From contig CALXNX010000010.1 of the NCBI GenBank assembly GCA_944389865.1, positions 1 to 54,477 on the forward strand: a stretch of DNA of 54,477 nucleotides, given 5' to 3'. This document shows, piece after piece, positions 17,628-26,091 of this stretch (its first letter is position 1; each line of letters starts with the position of its first letter). This DNA is from an uncultured Succinivibrionaceae bacterium. Lineage in GTDB: Bacteria > Pseudomonadota > Gammaproteobacteria > Enterobacterales > Succinivibrionaceae. Position numbers and translations under genes: made by a program. A model generated the notes under the pieces. The model searched no databases, had not been told where the DNA came from, and saw nothing but the letters and a program-made list of their open reading frames with translations.

Positions 17628-17652
17628 TGCGCCGGCCGTCTTTGCCGGCGCA
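17628..17652 (+). terminator. GC-rich hairpin after asnS
   Basis: TGCGCCGGC (17628-17636) pairs perfectly with GCCGGCGCA (17644-17652) across a seven-base loop. There is no T-run behind it, so it may act as a weak or Rho-assisted terminator. Confidence 0.55.
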
Positions 17653-18169
17653 GACAGCAGCCCGGGCTTAGCAGATCTCTTAGCCGATCAGGCTCGCTAA
17701 TCTGCGCTTTAAGCGCCTGCACCCCTCAAAGTCATCAGATCAATTCAATCTAAATTTAAGATCCGCTCCTGCATTTGAGCCCCTCATATCCCAAATTGAG
17801 CTTCCAGTGCTTATTCTCCATGCAGTCTCTCGGCAGTCCGGCAGATCTGCTCCGCACCACAGCCTAAGAAAAGCCGCCTGCGACGCTTTCTGCGGCAAAC
17901 AAGCGCTTAGACCAGACGTTTACATCCACTAAAGACCGAAATGTTAAGGGTATACGTACAAAAGCGATGAAATTGTAAAGTTATGGCTGCATCGGCAAGT
18001 GCGCTTCCTGCCCAGACTCCTGACGATCTGCCCGAATTACTTGCACCCAAGGGCTGCAGTTTACTGCAACATTTGCGCTCAAAAACGCCGATTTGATCAG
18101 ATCAATCGCAAAAATATGCTCTAGTTAACAGTTTTTTATTTGCCCGCAGGTTAAAGTATTATTAATGGG
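17653..18169. other. Intergenic region upstream of the hexuronate TRAP operon
   Basis: No gene is visible in this stretch. It has two short dyads that could be regulatory: TGCAGT/ACTGCA (18055-18068) and TTGATC-A-GATCAA (18093-18105). Confidence 0.4.
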
Positions 18170-18181
18170 CTTGTATACAAG
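18170..18181. promoter_or_regulatory. Candidate GntR/UxuR-type operator before dctP
   Basis: CTTGTATACAAG is a perfect 12-base palindrome 63 bases before the dctP start. Its core TTGTATACAA follows the GT...AC spacing of FadR-subfamily GntR repressors and resembles the GGTATACC-type boxes of E. coli ExuR and UxuR, which control hexuronate genes. The match to hexuronate control fits the downstream uxaC. No such regulator gene lies in the window. Confidence 0.5.
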
Positions 18182-18243
18182 TACGGCAGTTTTTTGCCGT
18201 GCTGCTGTACAGTCTGGTTTTTTCCACTGAGAGGACATTATTC

Positions 18244-19257
18244 ATGCGTTTTAATAAGTTAATCGGCACCGCCATTGCTGCTGCAGTGGCTTCGGCAATT
18301 GCTTTAACCGGCTGCGGCGGCGACGGCAGCAGCGGCGGCAAGCAGTTAGTCCGCATGTCTCACACCCAGATTGAGACCCACCCGGATCACATCGGCTTAG
18401 AGGCCTTCAAGAAATACGTTGAGAGCAAGCTGGCCGATAAGTACGAAATCACCATTTATCCGAACGGTACCTTAGGCGCCAACGAGAAGGTGCTGGAGCT
18501 CATTAAGCAGGGCTCCGTGCAGTACTTAGTAGTGTCCACCGCCAATATCGAATCCTTCGATAAGCTCTACTCTTTATTCTCCATCCCTTATCTCTTCACC
18601 TCTGAAACCGCTTACGAGAAGTTCATTACCGATCCTAAGACCTTAGAGGCCTTATCGGTCAACTCTAACGCCGACGGCTTCGTACCGGTTGCCGCCTTCA
18701 CCGCCGGCACCCGCAACTTCTACGCTAAGACCCCGATCCGCTCGGTGGCCGACATCGCCGGCAAGAAGTTCCGCGTGCAGGCAGGTCCTACCAACGTGGC
18801 CATGATGGAAGCCTTCGGCGGCGCTGCTACCCCGATGAGCTTCGGTGAAGTTTACTCTGCGCTGCAGCAGAGCGTGATCGACGGCGCTGAGAACAACGAG
18901 CTGGCCTTAACTGACCAGAAGCACGGCGAGGTAACCAAGTACTTCACCTACGATATGCATCAGATGTGTCCGGATCTGCTGGTGGCCTCCAAGGCATTCT
19001 TAGACAAGCTCCCGGCTGAGGACAAGCAGGTATTCACCGACGCTGCCAAGGAAGCTCAGAAGGCTGAGTTCGCCGCATGGCATCAGGCTGTAGACACTGC
19101 CAAGAAGACTGCCGAAGGCATGGGCGTTGAGTTCATCACTGTAGATGTGAATGAATTCCGCAATAAAGTGCTGCCGCTCCATCAGCAGCTGCTCAATGCC
19201 ACTCCGGAGTTAAAGCCGCTGTATGACGCTGCCACCGCTGCCAATCAGGCCGGTTAA
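18244..19257 (+). CDS. TRAP transporter solute-binding protein (DctP family), lipid-anchored
   Basis: This periplasmic binding protein captures an organic acid, probably a hexuronate, for the QM permease encoded next. The ATG at 18244 (after GAGAGGA) gives 337 residues; the frame is open 15 codons further up but without a binding site. The signal ends in ALTGC, so the protein is likely a lipoprotein (Cys about 24). Family features include YPNGTLGANEKVLELIKQGSVQY, AGTRNFYAKTPIRSVADIAGKKFRVQAGPTNVAMMEAFGGAATPM (the carboxylate-binding Arg region) and GEVYSALQQSVIDGAENNE. A strong hairpin between this gene and dctQ probably raises binding-protein mRNA over permease mRNA. Confidence 0.93.
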   Translation: MRFNKLIGTAIAAAVASAIALTGCGGDGSSGGKQLVRMSHTQIETHPDHIGLEAFKKYVESKLADKYEITIYPNGTLGANEKVLELIKQGSVQYLVVSTANIESFDKLYSLFSIPYLFTSETAYEKFITDPKTLEALSVNSNADGFVPVAAFTAGTRNFYAKTPIRSVADIAGKKFRVQAGPTNVAMMEAFGGAATPMSFGEVYSALQQSVIDGAENNELALTDQKHGEVTKYFTYDMHQMCPDLLVASKAFLDKLPAEDKQVFTDAAKEAQKAEFAAWHQAVDTAKKTAEGMGVEFITVDVNEFRNKVLPLHQQLLNATPELKPLYDAATAANQAG

Positions 19258-19272
19258 TACGGTTCAAGACCA

Positions 19273-19297
19273 GCAGGGGCTGCAGCGCAGCCCCTGC
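19273..19297 (+). promoter_or_regulatory. Intercistronic hairpin dctP/dctQ
   Basis: GCAGGGGCTGC (19273-19283) and GCAGCCCCTGC (19287-19297) form a perfect 11-pair stem with an AGC loop, 15 bases after the dctP stop and without a T-run. Such stems commonly protect the upstream cistron from 3' exonucleases and reduce read-through. Confidence 0.7.
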
Positions 19298-19403
19298 CAG
19301 ACCTCCAAACCCCAGCAAATCAATACCCCAGTCTTGCTTGCCTGCGCTTTTAACTGCAGGACAAATAAGACCGCACGCTGAATTTACTTTTAGGGAGTAA
19401 TTT

Positions 19404-19916
19404 ATGCAGGCTATTAGAAAGGTACTGGATAAAGTCATTACCACCTTATGCATGGTGCTGTTCATGATGATGACGGTGGTAGGCACTTATCAGATTGTTA
19501 CCCGCTACTGCTTCAATTCACCGAGTACCATCTCAGAAGAGCTTATTACCTACAGCTTCACCTGGCTGTCGATTTTAGCGGCTGCGGTGGTGTTCGGTCA
19601 GCGCGGACATCTGTGCATGTCCTTCGTGTACAACAAGTTCACCGGCAAAGCCCGCGTGTGCCTGGACATCTTCTCTGAGCTTTTAGTGCTCGCCACCGCC
19701 ATTTTGCTGTTAATTTACGGCGGTTCCTACATGGTGCAGATGAACACTACTCAGGTGACGGCCTCCTTAGGCGTTTCCATGGGCCTGATGTATGCCGTAC
19801 TGCCGATTGCCGGCGTGATCATCACCGTTTACTGCCTGCTCAACTTAGCCGACATGGTTAAGAAATTCAGCGATCCCAACATCGCCGAATACGGCAAACA
19901 TGTTGAACAGGCCTAA
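19404..19916 (+). CDS. TRAP transporter small permease subunit (DctQ)
   Basis: The 170-residue inner-membrane protein has the four-helix DctQ layout. It contains the family patterns YQIVTRYCFNSPSTISEELITYSFTWLSILAAAVVFGQRGHLCM (about 27-71) and SLGVSMGLMYAVLPIAGVIITVY near the C-terminus. It pairs with the large subunit DctM, encoded 28 bases downstream, and receives solute from the binding protein. GGGAG precedes the ATG. The long 146-base gap from dctP contains the hairpin at 19273-19297. Confidence 0.92.
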   Translation: MQAIRKVLDKVITTLCMVLFMMMTVVGTYQIVTRYCFNSPSTISEELITYSFTWLSILAAAVVFGQRGHLCMSFVYNKFTGKARVCLDIFSELLVLATAILLLIYGGSYMVQMNTTQVTASLGVSMGLMYAVLPIAGVIITVYCLLNLADMVKKFSDPNIAEYGKHVEQA

Positions 19917-19944
19917 GGCTGCAGCATAACAGGAGAAAAACATT

Positions 19945-21258
19945 ATGACTCTTACTGTAGGTTTAACCATGGCAGCCCTGATGCTGGTGCTGCTGGTTTT
20001 AGGCGTGCCTATCTGCATCGCCATCGCGCTGTCCTCCTTAATTGCAGGCGCCGGCGCTCTGGATTTCAACATGATGCTGCAGACCGGTTCGCAGCGTACC
20101 TTCACCGGCATTTCGGTCTTCACCCTGATCGCCATTCCGTTCTTCATTTTGGCCGGCAACATCATGAACTCAGGCGGCATCGCCATGCGTCTCATGAACT
20201 TTGCCCGTCTGCTGGTGGGCAAGCTTCCGGGCTCATACGCACACACCAACTGCATGGCCAACATGATGTTCGGCGCTATTTCCGGCTCCGGCGTGGCTGC
20301 CGCTTCCGCCATGGGCTCCATCATTGGACCGATTGCCGAGAAGCAGGGCTACAGCAAGGACTATATGGCCACCGTTAACATCGCCACCGCGCCTACCGGC
20401 CTGCTGATCCCGCCGTCAAACGTGCTCATTACCTACTCGCTGGTATCCGGCGGTACTTCCGTAGCCGCGCTGTTCCTCGCAGGCTACATTCCGGGCATTC
20501 TGTGGGGCCTCTCCTGCATGGTTGTTGCTTTCTTCTACGCCAAAAAATTAGGCTATGAAGGCGACAAGCAGAAGATCACGGCCGCTTTAGCGCTGAAGGT
20601 CACCTTAGACGCCATTCCGTCGCTGTTCCTTATCGTGGTGGTGATCGCCGGTATTATCACCGGCGCCTTTACCGCCACCGAAGGCGCAGTCGTGGCTGTG
20701 GTGTACTCCCTGATCCTGTCGGTCATCTACCGCTCGATTACCTGGAAGCAGTTAAAGCAGATTTATGCTGACTCGGCCTTAATGACCGGCATTATCGTGC
20801 TGCTCATCGGCGTGTCCTCCATCATGTCCTGGGTGATTTCCTTCGTGAACATCCCGGCTGCCGTGGGCGATATGCTCAATGCCATCAGCACCAATAAGTA
20901 CATCATTCTGCTTATCATCAACATCTTCCTGCTGTTCGTCGGCACCTTCCTGGACACCACCCCGGCAATTCTGATCTTCACCCCGATCTTCCTGCCGATT
21001 GCTGCGACCTGCGGCTTAAGCCCGATCGAGTTCGGCATCATGATCACCTACAACCTGTGCATCGGCACCATCACTCCTCCGGTAGGCAACATCCTGTTCG
21101 TCGGCGTGAAAGTAGCGCAGACCACTATCGAGCGCGTGTTCAAGCCGCTGCTCCCGTACTACGTAGTGATTATTGCCGTGCTGATGCTGTGCACCTACTT
21201 CCCGTCGATATCCAGCTGGCTGCCTGAACTGGCAGGCTACCAGGCTACCCTCGGGTAA
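19945..21258 (+). CDS. TRAP transporter large permease subunit (DctM)
   Basis: This 437-residue subunit of about 12 helices forms the sodium-driven transport channel. Conserved segments are IPFFILAGNIMNSGGIAMRLMNFA, GAISGSGVAAASAMGSIIGPI, ATAPTGLLIPPSNVLITYSLVSGGTS, FTATEGAVVAVVYSLIL and NLCIGTITPPVGNILFVGVKVA, all typical of DctM. AGGAG lies before the ATG. The gene sits between dctQ and uxaC on one strand, which supports a hexuronate as the transported substrate. Hairpin 21281-21307 separates it from uxaC. Confidence 0.95.
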   Translation: MTLTVGLTMAALMLVLLVLGVPICIAIALSSLIAGAGALDFNMMLQTGSQRTFTGISVFTLIAIPFFILAGNIMNSGGIAMRLMNFARLLVGKLPGSYAHTNCMANMMFGAISGSGVAAASAMGSIIGPIAEKQGYSKDYMATVNIATAPTGLLIPPSNVLITYSLVSGGTSVAALFLAGYIPGILWGLSCMVVAFFYAKKLGYEGDKQKITAALALKVTLDAIPSLFLIVVVIAGIITGAFTATEGAVVAVVYSLILSVIYRSITWKQLKQIYADSALMTGIIVLLIGVSSIMSWVISFVNIPAAVGDMLNAISTNKYIILLIINIFLLFVGTFLDTTPAILIFTPIFLPIAATCGLSPIEFGIMITYNLCIGTITPPVGNILFVGVKVAQTTIERVFKPLLPYYVVIIAVLMLCTYFPSISSWLPELAGYQATLG

Positions 21259-21280
21259 AACTGCTGTATGAACCTGTTAA

Positions 21281-21307
21281 CCGCTCAAGTCCGCAGGACT
21301 TGGGCGG
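21281..21307 (+). promoter_or_regulatory. Intercistronic hairpin dctM/uxaC
   Basis: CCGCTCAAGTCC (21281-21292) pairs with GGACTTGGGCGG (21296-21307), 12 pairs including one U-G, with a GCA loop. No T-run follows, so it looks like a processing or attenuation element. Confidence 0.6.
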
Positions 21308-21385
21308 GATCAACCCCTGATTTAAAAAGCATATCCAGCGCCAAAGCTCTAACGCAGGGCGCTGAACCTTAAAGGAGCAAAAACC

Positions 21386-22795
21386 ATGAAAGCCTTTATG
21401 GACAAAGATTTTCTGCTGCAGACCGATACTGCTAAGACCCTGTATCACGATTATGCAGCCAAAATGCCGATTATCGACTATCACTGCCACATCAATCCGC
21501 GTGAGATTGCAGAAAACCATCAGTTCCGCAATATCACCGAAGCCTGGCTGGGCGGCGATCACTACAAGTGGCGCATGATTAGATCCAACGGCATCGATGA
21601 GAAGCTCATCACCGGCAGCGAGAGCTCTGACTACGAGAAATTCGAACAGTTTGCCAAGACCCTGCCGCGCGCCATCGGCAATCCGCTGTATCACTGGACC
21701 CACTTAGAGCTGCAGCGCTATTTCGGCATCACCAAGCCCCTGTCTGAGAAAACCTGCAGAGAGATCTGGGATCAGTGCAATGCCAAGCTCGCCACTGACG
21801 AGTTCCGCGTACAGTCCATCATCAAGCGCTCTAACGTCAAGCTGGTCTGCACCACCGATGATCCGGGCGATTCCTTAGAGTGGCATCAGAAGCTGGCCGC
21901 CGATCCTAACTGCCCGTGCAGAGTGCTGCCGGCCTGGCGTCCTGATAAGGCCATGAAGATCGAAAAGCCGGGCTTTGCTGATTATGTCACCCACATTGCC
22001 AGGCTCACCGGCCGCAATATCAGCTCCTGCAAAGACTTCTTCGCCGCCCTGGACGATCGCATGAAGTTCTTCAACGACATGGGCTGCCGCGCCTCCGATC
22101 ACGGCGTCGATTATGCCTACTGCCGCGTAGTCTCTGACGAGAAGCTGGAGAGCATTTTCCAGAAAGGCGTACAGGGCGAGCCGTTAAATCCGACCGAGAT
22201 CGAAGCCTACAAGAGCATGATCCTGATCCACCTGGCTCAGGGCTATGCCAAGTACGGCTGGGTGATGCAGATGCACTACGGCGCTATCCGCGATCCGAAC
22301 ACCGCCATGTTCGAGAAATTAGGCGCTGATACCGGCTTTGACTGCATCGACAACTGCGCCTGCGCTTACGGCATCACCACGCTGATGAATGAGCTCTTAA
22401 AGCGCAGCAGCCTGCCTAAGATGATTTGGTACTCCTTAAATCCGTCTGACAATGCCATCATCGGCGCGGCCATCGGCTCCTTCCAGGGCACCGCAGCTCA
22501 GGGCATGATTCAGCAGGGCTCCGCCTGGTGGTTTAACGACAGCTACCACGGCATGATCGATCAGATGACCACTCTGGCATCCTTATCAGTGCTGGGCAAT
22601 TTCGTGGGCATGCTGACCGACTCCCGCAGCTTCCTGTCCTACTTCCGTCACGAGTACTTCCGCCGCATTATGTGCAATTTAATCGGCGGCTGGGTCGAAA
22701 ACGGCATGTATCCGGCCGACATGGAGTACTTAGGCCAGTTAGTGCAGGATATCTCCTTTAATAATGCCAACCGCTACTTCGGTTTCGGCTTGTAA
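21386..22795 (+). CDS. uxaC: Glucuronate/galacturonate isomerase
   Basis: UxaC isomerises D-glucuronate to D-fructuronate and D-galacturonate to D-tagaturonate, the entry step of both pathways. The 469 residues fit the family. The metal-binding amidohydrolase-like motif DYHCHINPREIAEN lies at about 31-44. CTTDDPGDSLEWH, HYGAIRDPN, NAIIGAAIGSFQG and WWFNDSYHGM follow, the last two being typical late motifs. AAGGAG precedes the ATG. Downstream is a strong terminator. Together with uxaAB at 10.5-13.5 kb this gives the galacturonate branch as far as 2-keto-3-deoxygluconate. Confidence 0.97.
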   Translation: MKAFMDKDFLLQTDTAKTLYHDYAAKMPIIDYHCHINPREIAENHQFRNITEAWLGGDHYKWRMIRSNGIDEKLITGSESSDYEKFEQFAKTLPRAIGNPLYHWTHLELQRYFGITKPLSEKTCREIWDQCNAKLATDEFRVQSIIKRSNVKLVCTTDDPGDSLEWHQKLAADPNCPCRVLPAWRPDKAMKIEKPGFADYVTHIARLTGRNISSCKDFFAALDDRMKFFNDMGCRASDHGVDYAYCRVVSDEKLESIFQKGVQGEPLNPTEIEAYKSMILIHLAQGYAKYGWVMQMHYGAIRDPNTAMFEKLGADTGFDCIDNCACAYGITTLMNELLKRSSLPKMIWYSLNPSDNAIIGAAIGSFQGTAAQGMIQQGSAWWFNDSYHGMIDQMTTLASLSVLGNFVGMLTDSRSFLSYFRHEYFRRIMCNLIGGWVENGMYPADMEYLGQLVQDISFNNANRYFGFGL

Positions 22796-22813
22796 TAGTG
22801 TCCTCATCTCATG

Positions 22814-22839
22814 GGGCGGCGGCGGCCGCCCTTTTTTTT
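22814..22839 (+). terminator. Rho-independent terminator of the dctPQM-uxaC operon
   Basis: GGGCGGC (22814-22820) pairs with GCCGCCC (22825-22831) and is followed directly by eight T's (22832-22839), a textbook terminator 19 bases after the uxaC stop. Confidence 0.93.
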
Positions 22840-22841
22840 CG

Positions 22842-24026
22842 CGTGCTGCCGCGCCGGCAGCAGAAATGCTCAGACAGAGCCTGATTGGGTTAAACGGCCT
22901 GACCTACCGCTTAATTGCCGCCGATGAAGCGCAGAACCTCAAGAACCATAATGCACAGACGGTCAAAGCCCTGAAATCCTTAAAGGGTCAGAATTATATT
23001 GCCATCACCGGTACGCCTGTGGAAAATCGCCTGGCGGAATACTGGTCGATTATGGACTTCGTCAATCCAGGCCTCCTGGGCAATTTGACCAGCTTTCAGC
23101 GGGAGATTTCCTCACCGATTGAGTGGCACCGCGATCCGCTGGCCATCGCTCGCTTCCAGCGCATTACCGGGCCCTTCATCCTGCGCCGCCTGAAAACTGA
23201 CCGCAATATCATTGCCGATCTGCCCGATAAGTTCACCAAGGATGAGTACTGCGAGCTGACGCCGGCGCAGGCCAGCCTCTATCAGGCGGTACTCGACTCC
23301 ATCATGGCGCAGATTCGCGGCGTCGATGACGTGCATGCCTTCGAGCGCAGCACTTTAGTGCTGAGACTTATCAACAGCCTAAAGCAGATTTGCAACAGCC
23401 CGGTACAGTATCTGCGCAGCGCCGAACTTGAAGATCAGGTCAAAGGCACGTCCGAGGATTACGGCATGAAGGATTCCGGCAAGGTCCTCCATTTACTGGA
23501 TTTAGCCTCAGAACTGCTCGACGGCCGCCACAAGGCGCTGATCTTCACGCAGTACACCGGCATGGGCGAGCTGCTGCAGCAGTGGTTTAAGTCCGAGCTT
23601 AAGCTGGATCTGCCTTTTATCCGCGGCCAGCAGACGCCGCAGCAGCGGCAGGTACTGGTGGATCGCTTCCAAAATGATCCGGATTATAAGACCCCGTTCC
23701 TGCTGCTCTCGCTCAAGGCCGGCGGCACCGGTCTCAATCTCACGGCTGCAGAGGCGGTAATTCACTTTGATCTGTGGTGGAATCCGGCCGTGGAGGAACA
23801 GGCTACCGATCGCGCCTACCGCATCGGTCAAACCAAAAACGTGCAGGTCTATCGCTTCATCACGGCTAACACCTTTGAAGAGAAGATTAACGCCATTATG
23901 CAGCAGAAGCGGGATCTGGCCGATCTTACGGTAGTGTCCGGGACCAAGTGGCTGGGCGTACTGTCAAATACCGAGCTTTACGATCTCTTCAGCTTAACGC
24001 GGGCAAATTTGGGTCTGGAGGAATAA
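22842..24026 (+). pseudogene. Snf2-family helicase, N-terminal part missing
   Basis: The frame encodes about 390 residues of a Swi2/Snf2 (HepA/RapA-like) DNA-dependent ATPase. It starts just before motif II (IAADEAQNLKN). It then contains AITGTPVENRLAEYWSIMDFVNPG (motif III region), the helicase C domain with KALIFTQYTGMGELLQQWF, LLSLKAGGTGLNLTAAEAVIHFDLWWNP (motif V) and EQATDRAYRIGQTKNVQVYRF (motif VI). The Walker A motif I and everything before it are absent. There is no promoter or binding site, and the fragment begins directly behind the uxaC terminator. The gene therefore looks like the 3' remnant left by a deletion. The remaining C-terminal half is intact. Confidence 0.85.
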
Positions 24027-24050
24027 ATTCCTGCGTGCCCCAAAAGAAAG

Positions 24051-24076
24051 GCGGGACCTTCTGCTGAAAGTCCCGC
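24051..24076 (+). terminator. Hairpin after the Snf2 fragment
   Basis: GCGGGAC (24051-24057) pairs with GTCCCGC (24070-24076) shortly after the stop. No T-run follows, so terminator activity is uncertain. Confidence 0.4.
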
Positions 24077-24155
24077 GCCCATAACCACCATTTCAGGTTA
24101 ACACTTGCAAGGAGCAGCGGCAGAAAAACACGTGGAACCCCTGCCGTTTGCTTTT

Positions 24156-24188
24156 TAGTTAGCTATGTCTAACTATGGTTAGTATAAG
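24156..24188 (+). promoter_or_regulatory. TTAG/CTAA dyads with a -10-like TATAAG
   Basis: TAGTTAG (24156-24162) and CTAACTA (24169-24175) form a dyad. CTAACT-N4-TTAGT (24169-24183) overlaps it and is immediately followed by ATAAG, giving a possible -10 TATAAG (24183-24188). The same spaced motif stands before the metal ATPase operon (9088-9102). This could be a regulated promoter aimed at the small RNA region downstream. Confidence 0.35.
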
Positions 24189-24288
24189 CAAATACAGCGG
24201 CTGATGCAAGTATTTCCAAGCGGATGCTGACAAAATTTTTCTGTGCTTTTACATTAAGTTAAGCTGCAGGCAAAAAAAATTTTATAAA

Positions 24289-24423
24289 AAATTGCAGTTT
24301 GAGGGAACTTTCAGCGCCGGCAGCCCTCTAAGTTATAGTTTCGCAAGAAACGCAGATTTATGTTTGCTTCATCTGATTTTTCTCATCATTAGCCAGATCC
24401 CCTGCAGATCTGGCCTTTTCTTG
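24289..24423 (+). ncRNA. Candidate small RNA, copy A of a tandem pair
   Basis: No protein is encoded here. A TATAAA box at 24283-24288 precedes GGAACTTT (24304-24311), CTCTAA (24326-24331), a stem GTTTC-GCAA-GAAAC (24338-24351, GNRA loop) and GTTTGCTTC-A-TCTGA (24362-24376). Then comes a terminator: GCCAGATC (24392-24399) pairs with GATCTGGC (24407-24414) and CTTTTCTT follows. GAGGG/CCCTC can close the 5' part. The same ordered blocks recur about 262 bases downstream in copy B. The predicted transcript is roughly 130 nt. The shared GTTTGCTTC stretch is a candidate target-pairing seed. I do not recognise a described RNA family. Confidence 0.65.
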
Positions 24424-24547
24424 TTTAGGGCATTAATTTCAAAGGCCATTGCCGCAGTAAAGCGGCCAAATTCCGTCAGCCCATCAAATCAGCGACTTTA
24501 ATTTGTGATTTTTCAGCATGTTTTGGCCTTGAAGGAGCTTTTATAAA

Positions 24548-24686
24548 TTTTTCCGGCAAAGCTGCGGAACTTTTGCGCCCCTGCGCACTCTAAATTACAG
24601 TTTCGCAGAGAAACCCCGAATTTAGTTTGCTTCTTCTGAATAATACACCCCTTGGCCGGACAGCTGAGCTGCCCGGCACTTTTTTG
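24548..24686 (+). ncRNA. Candidate small RNA, copy B of a tandem pair
   Basis: This copy has the same block order as copy A: TATAAA (24542-24547), GGAACTTT (24566-24573), CTCTAA (24588-24593), stem GTTTC-GCAGA-GAAAC (24600-24614), GTTTGCTTC-T-TCTGA (24625-24639). It ends in a different but equally good terminator: GCCGG (24655-24659) with CCGGC (24673-24677), an inner CAGC/GCTG stem, then six T's (24680-24685). A GCGC/GCGC stem replaces the GAGGG/CCCTC pairing of copy A. The spacing between blocks is identical up to the stem and differs by one base after it. The convergent tilS gene ends 11 bases further on. Confidence 0.65.
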
Positions 24687-24696
24687 TCCCAAATGC

Positions 24697-26091
24697 CTAT
24701 GCCGGCGCTGCCGGTGTAATGTTAAGCTGCACCCACTCCCAGTCTTCAGGCGCCTGCCCTGCATCACAGACAAAAATACGCCCCAGTCCCCAGATCTCGC
24801 CCTGCGCACGCACTAAGGGCTGAAACGGCCGCTCCCATTGCGGCACGGCGAACTCTCCGTAGAGCTTTTTAAGCTCGCGGCGCTGCTCCCGCCCGACAGC
24901 TTTAAGTTTTAGCGATCCCGCCGCATTGAAAATAAGCTCCGCCCCCGCAGGCGGCAGCCGATACCAGCCGACTTGTGAGTCAGACGGCGGCGCACCGGCC
25001 TTAAGAGTATAGATGCTGCCGTTTAAAGCCGCGCTCTGCCCGATTGACAGCTGAACGCAGTGCTCCCTGCTGTCAGCAAACGGCAGCGGGCGCGGCTGCG
25101 TCAGATATAAATACTGTTTAAAGCGCTGCAGCTGCCATGCCCCCTGCTGCAGCACAATGCGCCCTACCCGACCGTGCGTACCGGCCATCAGCTGCAGCGC
25201 CTGGCGCAGTAAGGCAAGCTCAGGCGGCTGCTCTAAGACCAGCTGGCAGAAAGCGCGCAGCAGCATTAAGCACAAATGCTCGTCGCGCCAATCAAGCCCC
25301 GTGCAGTTAAGCCGCAGCTTTTCTTGATCCGCCCGCTCATGGAGCAGCGGGGCAATAAAGCGCTCAGCCAGATCATGCTCTAAGGCACACAGCTGCTGAC
25401 TGCGGGCAGCGGCCTGAGGAAAGCTCGGGAAGCGCTCCTTAATGCGGGGGAGGATCTGCAGGCGAAAGAAATTGCGCTCAAACTTTAAATAGGTGTTGGA
25501 AATATCAAAGACCGTGGGCAGCTCCAGCTTGTCAGTCAGCGCTTCAATCTGCTTGCGGGAGAGATGCAGCAGCGGGCGCACAATAGTGCCGCGCCGATCC
25601 TCAGTGATCTCGTGCATGCCCGCAAGTCCCTGCGGTCCTGCGCCGCGTTTTAAGGCCAGGAACAGATTTTCCACATTGTCATCGCCCTGATGCCCAAGAC
25701 ACAAGTAATCGGCCGTCTTCAGCTCCGAGAGCAGTGCGGCGTAGCGCTCCTGCCGCGAGCTGTCCTCGGGAGACTCGCGGTTTTTATAGACGATGTTAAG
25801 CTTTTTTAAGGTAAGCGGCACCTGCAGCATGGCGCAGAGCTTTTGACAGTGGGCAAGCCAAATCGGATCGTCAGCATCAAGGCCGTGGATGCAGTGCACG
25901 GCGCGCAGAGAAAAGCCTCTATGCAGCTTAGTAACGCACTTTAGAATGTAGAGCAGTAAGGTGGAATCCGGCCCGCCTGACAGACCGATTAATAATCTGC
26001 CAGGGGGCAGCAGCTGCACTAAGTGCGCTGCAATGCGATCAGCTGTGCGCTGAGCCTCCTCCCGCGAGCGGGGGAGACTAGCAGTAGCCAT
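24697..26091 (-). CDS. tilS: tRNA(Ile)-lysidine synthase
   Basis: TilS uses ATP to attach lysine to C34 of the CAU-anticodon tRNA-Ile, turning it into an AUA reader. The 464 residues match the long, E. coli-type form. The PP-loop motif SGGPDS is at 38-43, with [12 protein letters not shown] and [22 protein letters not shown] following (substrate and tRNA-facing). Central and C-terminal tRNA-binding domains follow, the latter around [27 protein letters not shown]. The start overlaps the accA end by 14 bases, so it is last in the lpx-accA transcription unit. It is convergent with the small RNA copies. Confidence 0.96.
   Translation of the reverse strand: MATASLPRSREEAQRTADRIAAHLVQLLPPGRLLIGLSGGPDSTLLLYILKCVTKLHRGFSLRAVHCIHGLDADDPIWLAHCQKLCAMLQVPLTLKKLNIVYKNRESPEDSSRQERYAALLSELKTADYLCLGHQGDDNVENLFLALKRGAGPQGLAGMHEITEDRRGTIVRPLLHLSRKQIEALTDKLELPTVFDISNTYLKFERNFFRLQILPRIKERFPSFPQAAARSQQLCALEHDLAERFIAPLLHERADQEKLRLNCTGLDWRDEHLCLMLLRAFCQLVLEQPPELALLRQALQLMAGTHGRVGRIVLQQGAWQLQRFKQYLYLTQPRPLPFADSREHCVQLSIGQSAALNGSIYTLKAGAPPSDSQVGWYRLPPAGAELIFNAAGSLKLKAVGREQRRELKKLYGEFAVPQWERPFQPLVRAQGEIWGLGRIFVCDAGQAPEDWEWVQLNITPAAPA

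Noticed and set aside
18093..18105. TTGATC-A-GATCAA as an FNR box
   Set aside because: FNR sites need TTGAT-N4-ATCAA; here only three bases separate the half sites.
19261..19300. Possible tRNA (GGTTCAAGAC text)
   Set aside because: No acceptor stem or anticodon arm can be formed; the region is explained by the dctP/dctQ hairpin.
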